A stretch of DNA of 26,652 nucleotides, taken from NCBI GenBank assembly GCA_913020705.1, contig CAJWBY010000047.1, positions 1 through 26,652 on the forward strand, written 5' to 3'. The notes beneath the pieces were generated by a model, which was not told where the DNA came from, did no database searches, and was given only the letters and a program-made list of their open reading frames with translations. This document shows, one piece after another, positions 8,690-17,824 of this stretch (within the stretch, counting starts at the first letter, position 1; every line of letters begins with the position of its first letter). Both the position numbers and the translations under genes were made by a program. This DNA comes from an uncultured Colwellia sp. (GTDB lineage: Bacteria > Pseudomonadota > Gammaproteobacteria > Enterobacterales > Alteromonadaceae).

Positions 8690-11600
8690 TTGATTTTTAA
8701 TCGCTTTATATTTTATATCGTCATGTTAGTTGGTGTTTTCATACCAGCCTATAGTGCTGAGCATCCTTCTGAGCTTATGAATGAATATTCTGTCTCTTTG
8801 CTAACAGAAGAAGATGGCTTTGTTTCTTCTGAAATATATTCCATTATTCAAGACAATCAAGGCTTACTTTGGTTTGGCACAGGCGAAAACGGAATAATGC
8901 GTTACGATGGCCGTAAAGTGACACTCTTTGAATTTGACAGTATTAATTCAAACGGCTTATCCGATAATGATGCCGGAAACCTCATGTTAGACCGGAACGG
9001 AAAATTATGGGTAGGCACATGGGGTGGAGGCGCTAATTTTTATGATCTCCAAACAGGAAAATTTCAGCATTTCATTAATGATCCGCTTCGCATAAACTCT
9101 CTTTCGTCAAATCGAATACAATCGCTATTCCATGACCAAAGTGGCTCTATTTGGTTAGGTTCGTATGATAGAGGTTTGAGTAGATATCTCGGTAATAATA
9201 CTTTTGAACACATAAAAAAAGTTGATGACGTTAGTACAAGTTTATCTCATAACAGAATATGGGATATTGAAGATAACGGTAATGATAACCTTTGGGTTGC
9301 TACGAGTTTTGGCCTAAATTTATATGACAAAAACAACAAAACTTTTTCTCACTTTTTTCCTGAACCCAATAATCCTACACCTACTGGCGCAAACGAAATC
9401 AGAAGCATTCTCAAAACTTCAAAAGGTAAAATTTATGTCGGCACACAAAATGGCCCCTTCGATTTTGATAAAGAAAGTGGGATATTTACGCCTTTAAAAA
9501 CACTCAACAATGAAGTTTTAGGTCAAATAAATTCAATGATTGAAGACCAAAGTGGCTACATTTGGTTTGTTTCAAGTAAAGGATTGTTTAGACAGTCAAG
9601 CACTGGCCCTGACATTCAGCAGTTTGATCTAGGGCAAAACAATGGTTTAAGAATAATTTTTGAAGATAGCTCTAGAACGATATGGGTTACCAGCGAAAAC
9701 CATGGCATTTATAAAATAGTGCCACACCGTAAATTTAAATCAATCAATAGTGCTGCTCTGGTTCCTCCAAATGGAATAGCTGTAGATGCAAATGGTGATT
9801 TATTAATTGTGTCTTCATCATCTCAATTATATAAATGGCAAACATCATCAAAAAAACTAGAAACGCTATCTTCCTCAATTTTTAGCGAAGAGAATGGCTA
9901 CGGGGCAAACCGACTATTAGAGCGTCCAATTTTATTCCCTGATGGTAATGATAATTTATGGATCGCACAGGATAATGGTTTAGCGAGATACAACTTAACA
10001 ACTAAAATAGTCGATTTAATAAAGTACCCTAAATCAGATTCAAATTATAAAGAATTTAGAGAGCTACGTGCGCTTAATATAGATAAAAATGGCAATCTCT
10101 GGATCGGTACTTATAAAAATGGCGTTTATCGCTATGATCCAATCAATAAACATTTTATTCATCTGGATGCCTCTTTAGGATTATCTCACCCTGAAGTGCT
10201 GGGAATATTTAAAGACCGAGAACAAAATATTTGGGTCGGTACCGGAGACGGCGTCAACCTTTGGGAAGAAAAAAGCCAACGATTTATTTCCTTTAAAAGT
10301 GAGAAAAACAAACCCAATAGTTTAGCTGGTAAAACGGTTCAAGATATTCATCAATCAAGTGACGGTAACATCTGGATCGCAACGCAAAAAGGACTAAATT
10401 TATTTATTCCAGAAACTAACACGTTTAAACATTTTGGTAAGAAAAATGGTATGCCTACATCTTTGATCCGTGCAATTGAAGATGATAAAAATGGTCAATT
10501 ATGGTTAACAACTAATAAAGGGATCTCAAAACTGAATCCATTAACAGGAGAAGTCACAAACTTTGACAGTTATAACGGCTTATTAGGTGTCAATTATTAT
10601 CAAAATGGCCTTGTGAAAGGCAGTGATGAAACACTATTTACAAGCAGCCAAAGAGGTATTGAATTCTTTAATACCTTAGATGTAGAAACAAATGATAGTG
10701 AGTACAATCTAGTTTTAACCGGTTTTAATAAGATGGGTAAAGCGGTTAAACTTGAAACGCCTTATTCTTATGTCAAAGATATTGAACTGACTTACCTTGA
10801 TTATTTTTTCTCTTTCGAATTCTCTGTATTAGACTTTGTTTCTCCGAATAAAAATTTATATTCTTATAAGTTAGAAGGATATGATGACAGTTGGATTGAT
10901 ATTGGCAATCGAAACATCGTCTCATTTACAAACTTAGACGGTGGCTCTTATAAATTTTTGGTAAAGGCAACGAACAGTACTGGTAATTGGGGCAAGCAAT
11001 TGCTTTCGATTAACTTGCATGTATCCCCGCCGCCTTGGAAAACATGGTGGGCATATATTTTCTATTTTTTGAGCATCTTAATTGCAATATCTGTTTCTAT
11101 TTACTTTAGAACACGAATACACCAAATAGAAATTGATAGACAAAAGCAATTTGTATTAACACTTGAAGAGCAAGTTGCCGAAAAAACAGCCTCTTTGAAT
11201 GAGCAAGCTAGTGATTTAATCACAGTGAATCAACAATTGAAAATACTTACTTATCAAGACGGATTAACGGGTTTATATAATCGTCGTTATTTTGATAAAC
11301 AATTGGAAATAGAAATAAGCAGACATTTCCGCCAGAAGCAACCATTGTCGCTTATCATCGGCGATATTGATCACTTTAAACTCTTTAATGATTTATATGG
11401 TCATCAGAAAGGTGATGACTGCCTTAGGCAAGTCGCTCGATGTATTCGTACTAGCGTAGCTAGAGTTACAGACGCAAATTGTCGTTACGGTGGGGAAGAG
11501 TTCGCTATTATCTTGCCAAATACCTCGGTTGATGAATCAACGCTTGTTGCTGAACGTTTGTGTTCAGATATAGAAACAATGAAAATACCTCATGAAGAAT

Positions 11601-11752
11601 CTGAAACAAGCGCTTTTGTAACGTTAACTTTAGGCGTTGTAACGATTCCTTCTGATGAAGAAACATCCGTTGATTCCATTATTTTAAGTGCTGATAATGC
11701 CTTGTATCTTGGTAAATCAAGTGGCAGAAATAATGTAACTCGCGCTGAATAA
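8690..11752 (+). CDS. Periplasmic propeller sensor diguanylate cyclase (Reg_prop - Y_Y_Y - TM - GGDEF)
   Basis: A 1020-residue inner-membrane sensor that should make c-di-GMP in the cytoplasm. A signal or anchor helix at 1-23 (cut possible after AYSA) is followed by a periplasmic region. That region carries at least a dozen propeller motifs of the type LWFGT, LWVGT, IWLGS and LWIGT (about 50-690), enough for two seven-bladed propellers as in hybrid two-component sensors. The Y_Y_Y domain at about 700-780 contains YSYKLEGYDDSW and GSYKFLVKATN. One transmembrane helix (786-808) and a coiled coil (about 812-850) lead to the GGDEF domain (853-1018). The active site is RYGGEEF (932-938), and RVTD (925-928) is the allosteric inhibitory RxxD site. 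The TTG start keeps the full signal sequence; the next ATG (M12) would cut into it. The ribosome site is weak. It ends 1 bp from the convergent kinase. Confidence 0.9.
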   Translation: MIFNRFIFYIVMLVGVFIPAYSAEHPSELMNEYSVSLLTEEDGFVSSEIYSIIQDNQGLLWFGTGENGIMRYDGRKVTLFEFDSINSNGLSDNDAGNLMLDRNGKLWVGTWGGGANFYDLQTGKFQHFINDPLRINSLSSNRIQSLFHDQSGSIWLGSYDRGLSRYLGNNTFEHIKKVDDVSTSLSHNRIWDIEDNGNDNLWVATSFGLNLYDKNNKTFSHFFPEPNNPTPTGANEIRSILKTSKGKIYVGTQNGPFDFDKESGIFTPLKTLNNEVLGQINSMIEDQSGYIWFVSSKGLFRQSSTGPDIQQFDLGQNNGLRIIFEDSSRTIWVTSENHGIYKIVPHRKFKSINSAALVPPNGIAVDANGDLLIVSSSSQLYKWQTSSKKLETLSSSIFSEENGYGANRLLERPILFPDGNDNLWIAQDNGLARYNLTTKIVDLIKYPKSDSNYKEFRELRALNIDKNGNLWIGTYKNGVYRYDPINKHFIHLDASLGLSHPEVLGIFKDREQNIWVGTGDGVNLWEEKSQRFISFKSEKNKPNSLAGKTVQDIHQSSDGNIWIATQKGLNLFIPETNTFKHFGKKNGMPTSLIRAIEDDKNGQLWLTTNKGISKLNPLTGEVTNFDSYNGLLGVNYYQNGLVKGSDETLFTSSQRGIEFFNTLDVETNDSEYNLVLTGFNKMGKAVKLETPYSYVKDIELTYLDYFFSFEFSVLDFVSPNKNLYSYKLEGYDDSWIDIGNRNIVSFTNLDGGSYKFLVKATNSTGNWGKQLLSINLHVSPPPWKTWWAYIFYFLSILIAISVSIYFRTRIHQIEIDRQKQFVLTLEEQVAEKTASLNEQASDLITVNQQLKILTYQDGLTGLYNRRYFDKQLEIEISRHFRQKQPLSLIIGDIDHFKLFNDLYGHQKGDDCLRQVARCIRTSVARVTDANCRYGGEEFAIILPNTSVDESTLVAERLCSDIETMKIPHEESETSAFVTLTLGVVTIPSDEETSVDSIILSADNALYLGKSSGRNNVTRAE

Positions 11753-11753
11753 C

Positions 11754-13100
11754 TTAAGATGTTTTCTCAGTATTATTCTGTGACAAATAAATTTTTGCTG
11801 TAGCACCATGTTTATCAATATTATTTACTAACGTTAAGCGTCCGCCGTGCTGTTCAATAATGTTTTTACTCAAACTAAGCCCAATCCCTTGCCCTTGATT
11901 TTTAGTGGTATAAAAAGGCACAAATAAGTTCTCTATGTTTGATATTCCTTGACCATTATCCGTTACTTCAATAACGGTACTTTTTTCATTTCGATTATTC
12001 TGCGAAAAAATAGTGATGGAGATATAAGATTCGCTATTCTGAATATTAGCTTCAACACCATTCTTTATTAAATTAATGAGCACTTGTTTTAATAAAACAA
12101 TATCACCCCATACACTTTCCACTTGAATATCCAGCGCGAAAGTACTCTGAGGAAATAAAACCGTAATTTTTTTCATAAACTCAACAGAGTTAAACCACGA
12201 TTTATTAAGGGTAATGTTTTTAGTAATATCGCCATAACGGTTAACAAATTCTTGTAATGATATACTGCGATCAACAATAACTTGTAAAGCTTGTTTTGAC
12301 TTTGTGTCTTCTAACTCTTGGCTTACCAATGTTTGTGCTAACGACTTTATTGGCGTTAAAGAATTACGAATTTCATGGCTCAACACCCTAATAATTTGCT
12401 GCCAAGATTTTTGTTGATTCACTCTTAATAATTCTTCAACATTCGACAATATAACTAAATGATAGGTTTGCTCATGTTCAACGAATTGACTGTATTTTAT
12501 TTGCCAGCGTTCACTTTGCTCTTGATCGGTAAACTGCCAACCCTTTTTAAAAACTAAACCCAAGCTTTCACTTGTAACCAGCCTCTTTGCTTGCCAAGGT
12601 TGTTCAATATATTGCGAAAAAGCCGCGTTAGCATGGCTCAGCTGTAACTGATGGTTAAAAATAGCAATGGGTGTTTCTAATTGCTCAATTAGATGATAGA
12701 TAAGCAACGTATGCTGATCATAAGCTTGTTTTCGCTGTTGTAAATCGTCAGACAATTCAGAAATTTCTTGAGAAAGAGTATGTAAAACACCTGAATGATA
12801 ATGATCTTTTATCCGTAAGCTATAGTCTTCAAGACGTATTGCTTCAACTAAACTGGTTAAACTATAAAATGGTGTAATGATCTTTTTATAAAAATACAAA
12901 AAAAGAAGACTTAACGGTACAAATAAAAAAGTAAAGACCGTGCATTGAATCAATATCGTGAGCGACAATAGTGACATTACCCATAAAGCTAAGCCAAACA
13001 TCACCCCCCAGAATACAGAAAAAGCTAACTTCAATTGATATTCAAGTGACTGCTTTTTATTTATTGGTTTGGTTTGTATTGGTTTAGTTTTTAATGTCAT
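11754..13100 (-). CDS. Sensor histidine kinase with intramembrane-type sensor (NtrY-like)
   Basis: A 448-residue inner-membrane kinase that should phosphorylate the regulator encoded just upstream. Two transmembrane helices (about 25-45 and 47-70) are joined by almost no loop, so there is no periplasmic sensor domain. A HAMP-like linker (about 72-120) and a PAS-like domain (about 135-225) follow. The H-box RVLSHEIRNSLTPIKSL carries the phospho-accepting His242. The ATPase domain has NLIKNGVEAN (N-box), TDNGQGI (G1) and GQGIGLSLSKNI (G2). It overlaps the regulator gene by 17 bp, implying translational coupling. The minimal sensor resembles kinases that read the state of a partner ABC transporter; here an ABC exporter is encoded in the same run. 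That functional link is inference. Confidence 0.92.
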   Translation of the reverse strand: MTLKTKPIQTKPINKKQSLEYQLKLAFSVFWGVMFGLALWVMSLLSLTILIQCTVFTFLFVPLSLLFLYFYKKIITPFYSLTSLVEAIRLEDYSLRIKDHYHSGVLHTLSQEISELSDDLQQRKQAYDQHTLLIYHLIEQLETPIAIFNHQLQLSHANAAFSQYIEQPWQAKRLVTSESLGLVFKKGWQFTDQEQSERWQIKYSQFVEHEQTYHLVILSNVEELLRVNQQKSWQQIIRVLSHEIRNSLTPIKSLAQTLVSQELEDTKSKQALQVIVDRSISLQEFVNRYGDITKNITLNKSWFNSVEFMKKITVLFPQSTFALDIQVESVWGDIVLLKQVLINLIKNGVEANIQNSESYISITIFSQNNRNEKSTVIEVTDNGQGISNIENLFVPFYTTKNQGQGIGLSLSKNIIEQHGGRLTLVNNIDKHGATAKIYLSQNNTEKTS

Positions 13101-14445
13101 ATTTTTCCATACGGCGATAAATGGCGCTTTTACTAATACCCAATAATTCAGCCGCTTCTATGGTTAAACCATCCGTTTTTTGTAATGCTTGCACCAATAA
13201 CCTCTGTTCTGCTTGCTCTAGAGTCATAAACGGAATTGCTTCATTACTGGTATTATTCATCGGTTTTTTAATGGCAAGTGATTGAGCTGAAATAGTGTTT
13301 TCATCAGCAAACAAAACAGCACGCTCCATAACATGACTTAGTTCCCTAATATTACCCGGCCAATCATAACTTTTCAGCTTATCCTCAACATCATCAGCCA
13401 ATGTCAAATCCGTTTTCCCATATCGTAGTGCATGTTTTTCAACAAAATGAAGTGCTAAAGGCATAATATCTTCTACACGTTCACGTAACGATGGAATATG
13501 AATTTCGATGGTATTGAGCCGATAAAATAAGTCTGATCTAAACTTTTCATCTTTGATCAACGTGTCAAAATTCGCATTTGAAGCACTTATCAAGCGAATA
13601 TTAGCACGCTCAGTAATACTAGAACCCACCATTTCATATTCATTCGACTCTAACACTCTCAGCAATTTTGCTTGCTGAGCAAGTGGTATATTCGCAATTT
13701 CATCAAGAAAAAGTGTGCCCTCGTTAGCCATTTCGAAACGTCCTACACGCGTTTCTTTAGCATCAGTGAAAGCGCCTTTTTTATGGCCAAACAATTCACT
13801 TTCAAACAATGATTCTGGAATAGCGCCCATATTTACGGTTACAAGGCTCTGTTGCTGACGTGAAGACAACTGATGAATATGGGTTGCTATGCTCGATTTT
13901 CCGGTGCCATTCTCACCTGTTAATAATATCGTCGCATCTGTTTTAGCAATACGTTTTATATCGGCCATCAAGGTAGACATTGCTTTAGATTGCCAAACGA
14001 GACTTTCTTTATGTTCGATTTGTTGGTGTTGATGTTGTCGTAAACGACGATTCTGTTTTTTTAAGTCTGTTACTTGAATTTGTTGTTTAATAATCTGTAA
14101 TAAACGCTGGTTATCCCAAGGTTTTTCAATAAAATCACTGGCGCCTTGTTGCATAGCTTTAACCGCCAAATCGATACTCGACCAGCCTGTCATCGCAATA
14201 ACGGGAATAGTAATATCGAGCTTGGTCAACTTAGTTAAAAAGTCGATACCTTCTTGACCTGATGTTGTGTCAGAAGAATAATTCATATCGAGTAAAATAA
14301 GATCAACCTTATCTTGCTTAATAACTTCAAGTGCCTGCAAGACAGAATCAGCTTCCAACACTTGATAATGCTGGCTACTCAAGAGAAAGTTGGCACTCAA
14401 ACGAACGTCAGCCATATCATCAACGACCAATACCGTTAAACTCAT
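13084..14445 (-). CDS. Sigma-54-dependent response regulator (NtrC family)
   Basis: A 453-residue activator that, when phosphorylated, should oligomerise and use ATP to open promoters held by sigma-54 RNA polymerase. The receiver domain (1-125) has acidic D9/D10, phospho-acceptor D53 and the conserved K of EKPW. The AAA+ domain (about 150-385) has Walker A GENGTGKS (177-184), a sigma-54 contact loop GAFTDA (224-229, a common variant of GAFTGA), Walker B GTLFLDEI and arginine-finger/sensor stretches. The C-terminal Fis-type helix-turn-helix (about 410-453) has EAAELLGISKSAIYRRM. GGAAA lies close upstream of the ATG. It lies in line with the exporter genes, whose first gene has a -24/-12 promoter, so autoregulation of the cluster is the simplest reading. 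Confidence 0.95.
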   Translation of the reverse strand: MSLTVLVVDDMADVRLSANFLLSSQHYQVLEADSVLQALEVIKQDKVDLILLDMNYSSDTTSGQEGIDFLTKLTKLDITIPVIAMTGWSSIDLAVKAMQQGASDFIEKPWDNQRLLQIIKQQIQVTDLKKQNRRLRQHQHQQIEHKESLVWQSKAMSTLMADIKRIAKTDATILLTGENGTGKSSIATHIHQLSSRQQQSLVTVNMGAIPESLFESELFGHKKGAFTDAKETRVGRFEMANEGTLFLDEIANIPLAQQAKLLRVLESNEYEMVGSSITERANIRLISASNANFDTLIKDEKFRSDLFYRLNTIEIHIPSLRERVEDIMPLALHFVEKHALRYGKTDLTLADDVEDKLKSYDWPGNIRELSHVMERAVLFADENTISAQSLAIKKPMNNTSNEAIPFMTLEQAEQRLLVQALQKTDGLTIEAAELLGISKSAIYRRMEKYDIKN

Positions 14446-14481
14446 TTTTTTTCCTTTAGATAATTATTAAACAGTTAGGCT

Positions 14482-14517
14482 AAAAATAGGAGCTGAATCT
14501 TTGAGATCAACAGCCCC
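14482..14517 (-). terminator. Possible terminator or attenuator between permease and regulator genes
   Basis: On the minus strand, GGGGCTG (14511-14517) pairs with CAGCTCC (14489-14495) with one G-U pair and a 15-base loop, followed by TATTTTT. It is weaker than the terminator at 6459. It could reduce read-through from the sigma-54 transcript into the regulator and kinase genes. The 80-bp gap could also hold a weak promoter for them. Confidence 0.45.
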
Positions 14518-14525
14518 ATTATTTA

Positions 14526-16967
14526 TCATTCGTTTCGCAAAGCCTTTATTGGATCTTGTGTTATCGCTGCTTGTATCGGAATATAGCAAGCCACATAAGC
14601 AACAACTAACATTATTGGCGCAACACTTAACATACCAATAATATTAATATTGACTACAAAATCCACTTGCTGCCTAACCACCAAAAAAATAATGACTGAT
14701 AAAATGGCGCTACATAGCATACCGATCATTACAGGGAATAAACTCTCTTTCATCACCATATTTCTAACCCGATGAGTTTTGGCACCTAATGATAAATGGA
14801 TACCTAACTCATATCTGCGCATTTGAGTACTGTAGTTCAATACGCCATAAATGCCTGCCGCTGCCAATAATAATGATAATAGACCCAGCACTATCGTTAG
14901 ACCTGCCGTTAATTTATGCCTGTAAATAAGATCTGAATGTAGACTTTCATGACTGTTCACGGTTCTTATTCTTAATTTATTGTTAAGTTTCAATAATAAC
15001 GGTAACAATATTTCTCTAGATAATTGCCCACCTTTTTCAACTTTAATATCGAAACCAAAATCTTCAAAGGCTGCATAAGGCATAAAATAACGATGATAAC
15101 CAAGGTTCTCTCCCATACCTGGACGATAATAATCTTTAACTACACCAACAACCTTAAGAGGTTGAGTGGGTTGTATTTTAAAAATTTTGCCAATGGCACT
15201 TCCATCAGGTACCAGTTCTCGAGCAAGTGACTCACTCAAAATTATTTCATTAATATTGTATCTAGGATCTTTTTGTTCAGTAAATGTTCTTCCCTGTAAT
15301 AAAGGCAATTCTAGAATATCGAAATAGTCATGATCAACCATATTAAAAGCATAACTACCGACACGTTTCTCATTACGATCTGTTAAGCCCATAGAATTAG
15401 AGCCTTTATAAATAACAGGTTTAATGCTTCTTGAAACATTTACTACTTGTGGTAATTTCTCAAGTTCACTCTTAATGTTTAGCGTTAATAAATTCATTTC
15501 AACTAAACTTTCAGGTGAATAACTCGAACCTTTAGGCCTATCAACTCGCAAGTAATAGACATCTTCTTCATTGAAACCTAGCGGATGCAAAACGGTTTCT
15601 AATGCTTGCTCTATGACAATAGATGCACCTGCGAGTAATAAAGTGGCTAGGGCAACTTGCACCGCGATAAGTACATGACGAGTACGTTTTGATACTTGCA
15701 ATCCACTGCCTTTACCACTGCTTTGTAATTGTGCCTGCAACTTGTCGTATTTCACTACTCGGCTTGATAGTTTGGCGAAAATCGCCGCTAAAAATATAAC
15801 AATTCCTCCTGTAAACAATAACGTCACATTATCAACACCAAGCTCAGAAATACGAGGTAATTGCGTTGCAGCTAATTCGCCTAATAAAACAAAACCCCAT
15901 CCTGCAACTAATAAACCTAAGATCCCTGCAATGACGGTTAAAATTAGACTTTCAGCAAACATAGCGATAAATAAATGGTTAGGTTTTGCACCTAAGGCGG
16001 CTTGAATAGCCATCGTTCTTTGCTTCTGTGCAGCCCTTGAAAGAAACAAGTTGGTTACATTGGTTATAGCAATGAGTAATAAACCGACAACACCGCTTAG
16101 CAATAACAAGGCAACTTCAGCGCTATCTCCAACAATAACGTCTTTCAATGACCGTATATTTGCAGCTGCACTATCACCAATTTCTGCAGCAGAGCTGGCA
16201 ATAAACTTTTCATTTAGCATTGCACCTAATTGTGCCGTTGCTTCTGATATTGAAACCTCCTCCTTTAAAGTACCAAGACTGCTCAATGCTCTGGTCATCA
16301 CTCCCCAATTATTCACATCCAAACCTTGATGATCCCAAGGAACCCAAAAATCAGGTGCTTCGTTATTTCGATTAGCAGGTGCAATAAAGCTTTCAGCGGT
16401 TACACCTATAATTCTATAGCTAACATGACCAATCATAGTTTTGTTGCCAATAATGTTTACATCACTTTGAAACCATTTTTGCCATGTTTGATAGCTTAAT
16501 ACCACAACCGTTTTATGGGTATCGAGCCCTTCATTTTCATTCAGTATTCGCCCTAGGTGCATTTCAGGTTTCAGCAATGAAAAATAATCGGGCATAACAA
16601 AGTTAATAAGTGCATTGGGTTGTTCTGGATGATCAGCGACTAACTGCTTGTTATCAAAAACCAAAGAGAACTTTTCAAAAATCTTCTGGTTTTTATACCA
16701 CAGCAACATGCCTGGTGCTGATTGAGAGCCGCTAAAACTATTACCTTCTGTATCTGCATAAGAATGTTGTACGACCAACAAGTTTTCGGCATTTGGATAA
16801 GGTAAAGGTTTCACCATAAGCACATGATTCAAGCTAAAAATACAAATCAGTGCACCTAAGGTAATTGAAAGTGTGGCAATAACTGTGGCTGAAAAACCTG
16901 GTACATTTAATAAAGCTGACTTTGCTAGAGAAAGCTCAAATTTTAAGCTACGCAAAAAACGTTTCAT
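14526..16967 (-). CDS. ABC transporter permease, duplicated MacB/FtsX type (ADOP-like)
   Basis: An 813-residue inner-membrane permease in which both halves of a MacB-type dimer are fused in one chain. Each half has one helix, a MacB-type periplasmic core domain and an FtsX domain of three helices. Predicted helices are near 27-48, 281-302, 329-353, 375-395, 423-445, 690-712, 745-765 and 780-800. The two periplasmic domains lie at about 50-275 and 450-685. The paired FtsX loops IQAALGAKPNHLFI and LGIHLSLGAKTHRVRNMVMKES confirm the duplication. Such permeases use ATP for mechanotransmission rather than a membrane channel and export peptides, lipids or drugs from the periplasm through a TolC-type tunnel. 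Its ATG overlaps the ATPase stop (ATGA), so the two are translationally coupled. The substrate is not identifiable. Confidence 0.92.
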   Translation of the reverse strand: MKRFLRSLKFELSLAKSALLNVPGFSATVIATLSITLGALICIFSLNHVLMVKPLPYPNAENLLVVQHSYADTEGNSFSGSQSAPGMLLWYKNQKIFEKFSLVFDNKQLVADHPEQPNALINFVMPDYFSLLKPEMHLGRILNENEGLDTHKTVVVLSYQTWQKWFQSDVNIIGNKTMIGHVSYRIIGVTAESFIAPANRNNEAPDFWVPWDHQGLDVNNWGVMTRALSSLGTLKEEVSISEATAQLGAMLNEKFIASSAAEIGDSAAANIRSLKDVIVGDSAEVALLLLSGVVGLLLIAITNVTNLFLSRAAQKQRTMAIQAALGAKPNHLFIAMFAESLILTVIAGILGLLVAGWGFVLLGELAATQLPRISELGVDNVTLLFTGGIVIFLAAIFAKLSSRVVKYDKLQAQLQSSGKGSGLQVSKRTRHVLIAVQVALATLLLAGASIVIEQALETVLHPLGFNEEDVYYLRVDRPKGSSYSPESLVEMNLLTLNIKSELEKLPQVVNVSRSIKPVIYKGSNSMGLTDRNEKRVGSYAFNMVDHDYFDILELPLLQGRTFTEQKDPRYNINEIILSESLARELVPDGSAIGKIFKIQPTQPLKVVGVVKDYYRPGMGENLGYHRYFMPYAAFEDFGFDIKVEKGGQLSREILLPLLLKLNNKLRIRTVNSHESLHSDLIYRHKLTAGLTIVLGLLSLLLAAAGIYGVLNYSTQMRRYELGIHLSLGAKTHRVRNMVMKESLFPVMIGMLCSAILSVIIFLVVRQQVDFVVNINIIGMLSVAPIMLVVAYVACYIPIQAAITQDPIKALRNE

Positions 16968-17761
16968 AGAGCCCCCTGAGCTGATGCTTCATTAGACACA
17001 AACTCATCAGCGCCATTTTCATCTGCACGGTATTCATCGGCAATAAGACCATCTAAAAGGTGCAATTTACGTTTTGCCATATCAGCATACCTTGGGTCAT
17101 GAGTTACCATACAAATGGTCATGCCTTCAGCATTTAATTTCGCTAACATTGCCATTACCGCATCACCATTTTTAGAATCTAAGTTACCTGTAGGTTCGTC
17201 GACTAATAATATAGTTGGATTGCCTACCAACGCACGAGCAATTGCTATTCTTTGTTGTTGCCCACCAGAAAGCTGATTAGGCTTATGATCGCAACGGTGC
17301 GACATATCGACTTTTTCTAAACTCGATAACACTTCATCATTTATATCCTTGGCTGACATCGCAGGCTCTCGATACCTTAAAGGTAAAGCGACATTGTCAA
17401 AAACACTCAGTTCATCAATCAAGTTAAACGCTTGAAAAACAAAACCAATATGGCTATTACGAATTTCAGCTCGATGATTTATCGTTAAATTACTGACATC
17501 TAAACCATCAATAAAATATTGCCCAGACGTAGGGCTATCAAGTAAACCTAATAAAGATAATAAGGTAGATTTACCACAACCTGAAGGGCCTGAAATAGAG
17601 ATGTAATCTTGATTATTGATCGCCAAATCAACACCTCGCAAAGCATGAGTTTCAATATTTTCAGTTGAAAAAACTTTCGTTAAGTTTTTCATTTCAATAA
17701 TTACTTTCTTCGAAACATCAGTGTCTACAGATTTCATTGGTGTTACATTTTCAGTTGTCAT
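16964..17761 (-). CDS. ABC transporter ATP-binding protein (MacB/LolD family)
   Basis: A 265-residue cytoplasmic ATPase that powers the permease encoded directly downstream. It has Walker A GPSGCGKST, Q-loop FVFQAFNLIDELSVFDNV, signature LSGGQQQRIAIARAL, Walker B ILLVDEPTGNLDS and the H-loop MVTHD. TGNLDS after Walker B is typical of the LolD/MacB/FtsE group. An N-terminal extension of about 20 residues and an acidic C-terminal tail (about 235-265) lie outside the standard fold. AGGA nine bases upstream supports the ATG. It is the second gene after the adaptor, with a 63-bp gap, and overlaps the permease by 4 bp. Confidence 0.95.
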   Translation of the reverse strand: MTTENVTPMKSVDTDVSKKVIIEMKNLTKVFSTENIETHALRGVDLAINNQDYISISGPSGCGKSTLLSLLGLLDSPTSGQYFIDGLDVSNLTINHRAEIRNSHIGFVFQAFNLIDELSVFDNVALPLRYREPAMSAKDINDEVLSSLEKVDMSHRCDHKPNQLSGGQQQRIAIARALVGNPTILLVDEPTGNLDSKNGDAVMAMLAKLNAEGMTICMVTHDPRYADMAKRKLHLLDGLIADEYRADENGADEFVSNEASAQGAL

Positions 17762-17824
17762 AATGGATTCCTAAATTATATGTTATTTTTCAATAAAGTG
17801 GTTTCAATAGCTTGTTAGAATGTA

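Noticed and set aside
15742..16329. Open frames on the plus strand inside the permease gene.
   Set aside because: They are antisense to a clearly coding, motif-rich gene, lack ribosome sites and encode no recognisable protein.
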